Below are positions 5,494-6,519 of a stretch of DNA of 6,519 nucleotides, in pieces (position 1 is the first letter of the stretch; the number at the start of each line of letters is the position of its first letter). This DNA comes from Acidimicrobiia bacterium (lineage in GTDB: Bacteria > Actinomycetota > Acidimicrobiia > Acidimicrobiales > Aldehydirespiratoraceae), in assembly GCA_022824605.1 (NCBI GenBank), contig JAJDZO010000387.1:1-6519 (forward strand), written 5' to 3'. The notes below the pieces were generated by a model, which worked only from the letters and a program-made list of their open reading frames with translations, was not told the DNA's origin and searched no databases. The translations under genes were made by a program, and so were the position numbers.

Positions 5494-6519
5494 ATGTATG
5501 TGAATCTGACCTTCGCTGACCCCGGCTGGCCGGAGTCCACCATCTCGGCCATGGCCGACTTCGCCTCCGAGCACCGCGACGAGTTGCGGTCCTGCCAGCG
5601 GGCTGCCCGGTTCCCGGCCGAAATCTACGCAGCCATGGGCAGCCGGGGCTGGGTCGGTCCGTTCACCCCCACGGATGAAGGTGGCAGCGGGCTCGGCGTA
5701 GCCGAGTACTGCCTGATCGAGGAGGAGGTTGGCCGGCTGGGGCTGGTGTCGCCGCAGATCTCGATCCAAGGACAGCGGTGGCTGATCGATTGGGCCACCC
5801 CCGACCAGCGGGAGCGCTACCTGCCGGGCATGGCCCAGGGCACGCTCATCTTCTCGGAGTCGATATCGGAGCCGGGCGTCGGATCGTCCATGAAGCTCAT
5901 GCGCACCACCGCAGAGCGCGACGGCAGCGACTGGATCATCAACGGCGACAAGACCCACGTGAATCTGGGCGCCGAGAGCCATCTCACCCTGGTGTACGCC
6001 ATCGCACCGGAAGGGATCACCGCCTTCCTGGTCGACACCGACCTGCCCGGAGTGTCGACCCGGCACACCGATCCGATCGGGCTGCGCCTGATCCCCACCG
6101 CCGACGTGACCCTCGACAACGTGAGGGTGCCGGGATCGGCGCTGCTGGGCGAAGCCGGCCGGGGCATGGACACCTTCTTCTCCACGTTCAACATGAGCCG
6201 GCTCGGCAACGCCTCGGAACTGATCGGGTTCGGGCGCCGGGCGCTGGCCGACGCCATCGCCTACGGGTCGGGCCGGGAGGTGGGCGACTCGATGGTGACC
6301 GACTTCCAGGGCATCCAGTGGACCGTGGCCGACTGCTACAGCGGCCTGTACGGGGCGTCGCTGGCCCGCGACCACGCCGCCAACGTCCACGACGCCGGAG
6401 GCGACGTGGCGCTGGCCACGACGCTGGCCAAGAAGATGGCCATCCGGGCCTCGGAGCACGCCGTCAACGAGGCCTTCGCGCTGACCGGGGGCCACGGCCT
6501 GTACACCGACACCGACTAC
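5494..6519 (+). CDS. Acyl-CoA dehydrogenase family protein, 3' end outside the window
   Basis: The frame is open from ATG 5494 to the last base of the window: 342 codons with no stop. The family are FAD-dependent flavoenzymes that oxidise acyl-CoA thioesters to enoyl-CoA. The N-terminal helical domain (about 1-115) has the usual GWVGPFTPTDEGGSGLG loop near 52-68. The middle beta domain carries SEPGVGSS at 125-132, the flavin/substrate signature normally written xEPxAGSD. It continues with RTTAERDG, INGDKTHVNLG and LDNVRVP at 208-213. The C-terminal helical domain begins with MSRLGNASELIGFGRRALADA, then FQGIQW, and reaches LTGGHGLY at 330-337. In many members the catalytic glutamate lies further on, beyond the right edge, so activity cannot be judged. 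Asp of the signature is Ser132, and the usual Trp/Phe-Ile-Thr-Asn of the flavin loop reads THVNLG, so substrate and flavin contacts may be unusual. Chain-length specificity cannot be inferred. Confidence 0.9.
   Translation, partial: MYVNLTFADPGWPESTISAMADFASEHRDELRSCQRAARFPAEIYAAMGSRGWVGPFTPTDEGGSGLGVAEYCLIEEEVGRLGLVSPQISIQGQRWLIDWATPDQRERYLPGMAQGTLIFSESISEPGVGSSMKLMRTTAERDGSDWIINGDKTHVNLGAESHLTLVYAIAPEGITAFLVDTDLPGVSTRHTDPIGLRLIPTADVTLDNVRVPGSALLGEAGRGMDTFFSTFNMSRLGNASELIGFGRRALADAIAYGSGREVGDSMVTDFQGIQWTVADCYSGLYGASLARDHAANVHDAGGDVALATTLAKKMAIRASEHAVNEAFALTGGHGLYTDTDY

Larger units (their letters stand above)
5423..5503 (+). other. Possible small ORF overlapping the acyl-CoA dehydrogenase start
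   Basis: From TTG 5423 (or GTG 5432, or ATG 5465) an open frame runs to TGA 5501-5503. It has a protein-like composition (AVEAASARLVYNMGQIPYQ and on) and overlaps the next gene's ATG by ten bases. Its frame is open back to 5339, inside prmA. It has no clear ribosome binding site and matches no family I recognise. A leader peptide, a gene remnant and chance are all possible; the overlapping promoter-like sequence makes chance more likely. Confidence 0.15.

Noticed and set aside
5479..6495. A 338-codon minus-strand open frame opposite the acyl-CoA dehydrogenase
   Set aside because: Gly/His/Arg-rich shadow; the + strand frame is open for 342 codons with clear acyl-CoA dehydrogenase motifs.

Overview
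The window is about 70% G+C with strongly G/C-biased third codon positions. It carries a CDC48-type tandem AAA+ ATPase and an atypical gamma-glutamyltranspeptidase-like protein. This fits a high-GC actinobacterium, possibly Acidimicrobiia, but the lineage is an inference from composition and gene content and there is no rRNA marker. Five protein genes, all on the + strand, fill almost the whole window. There are no tRNA or rRNA genes, CRISPR arrays, insertion sequences or attachment sites that I can support.

Layout. Bases 1-147 are a non-coding or divergent edge; the first ~80 bases could be the start of a leftward gene, and a perfect 10-bp palindrome lies just before the first + strand gene. 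148-639 is a single-domain cupin whose usual first His-x-His metal motif is replaced. 640-729 is a gap ending in a possible hairpin. 730-2856 is a two-ring (N-D1-D2) CDC48/VCP-like ATPase whose D2 Walker B glutamate is histidine. 2857-3015 is a gap made almost entirely of two degenerate 72-bp tandem copies that stay open in the ATPase frame after its stop. 3016-4500 is a gamma-glutamyltranspeptidase-family Ntn-hydrolase homologue with the putative nucleophile but without most glutamyl-binding residues. 4501-4590 is a gap with two inverted repeats. 4591-5397 is a PrmA-type (ribosomal protein L11) methyltransferase. 5398-5493 is a gap with a likely extended -10 promoter. 5494-6519 is an acyl-CoA dehydrogenase gene that runs off the right edge.

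How the genes relate. The genes are co-directional with gaps of about 90-160 bases and no gene-gene overlaps, so they could be read together or from several internal promoters. No shared pathway joins them: protein remodelling, protein methylation, a possible amide or peptide hydrolase, acyl-CoA oxidation and a cupin. This looks like an ordinary chromosomal stretch, not a mobile or defence island. The points worth a second look are molecular oddities inside recognisable families (asymmetric ATPase, metal-motif-poor cupin, re-purposed transpeptidase) and the in-frame 72-bp repeat between the ATPase and transpeptidase-like genes.
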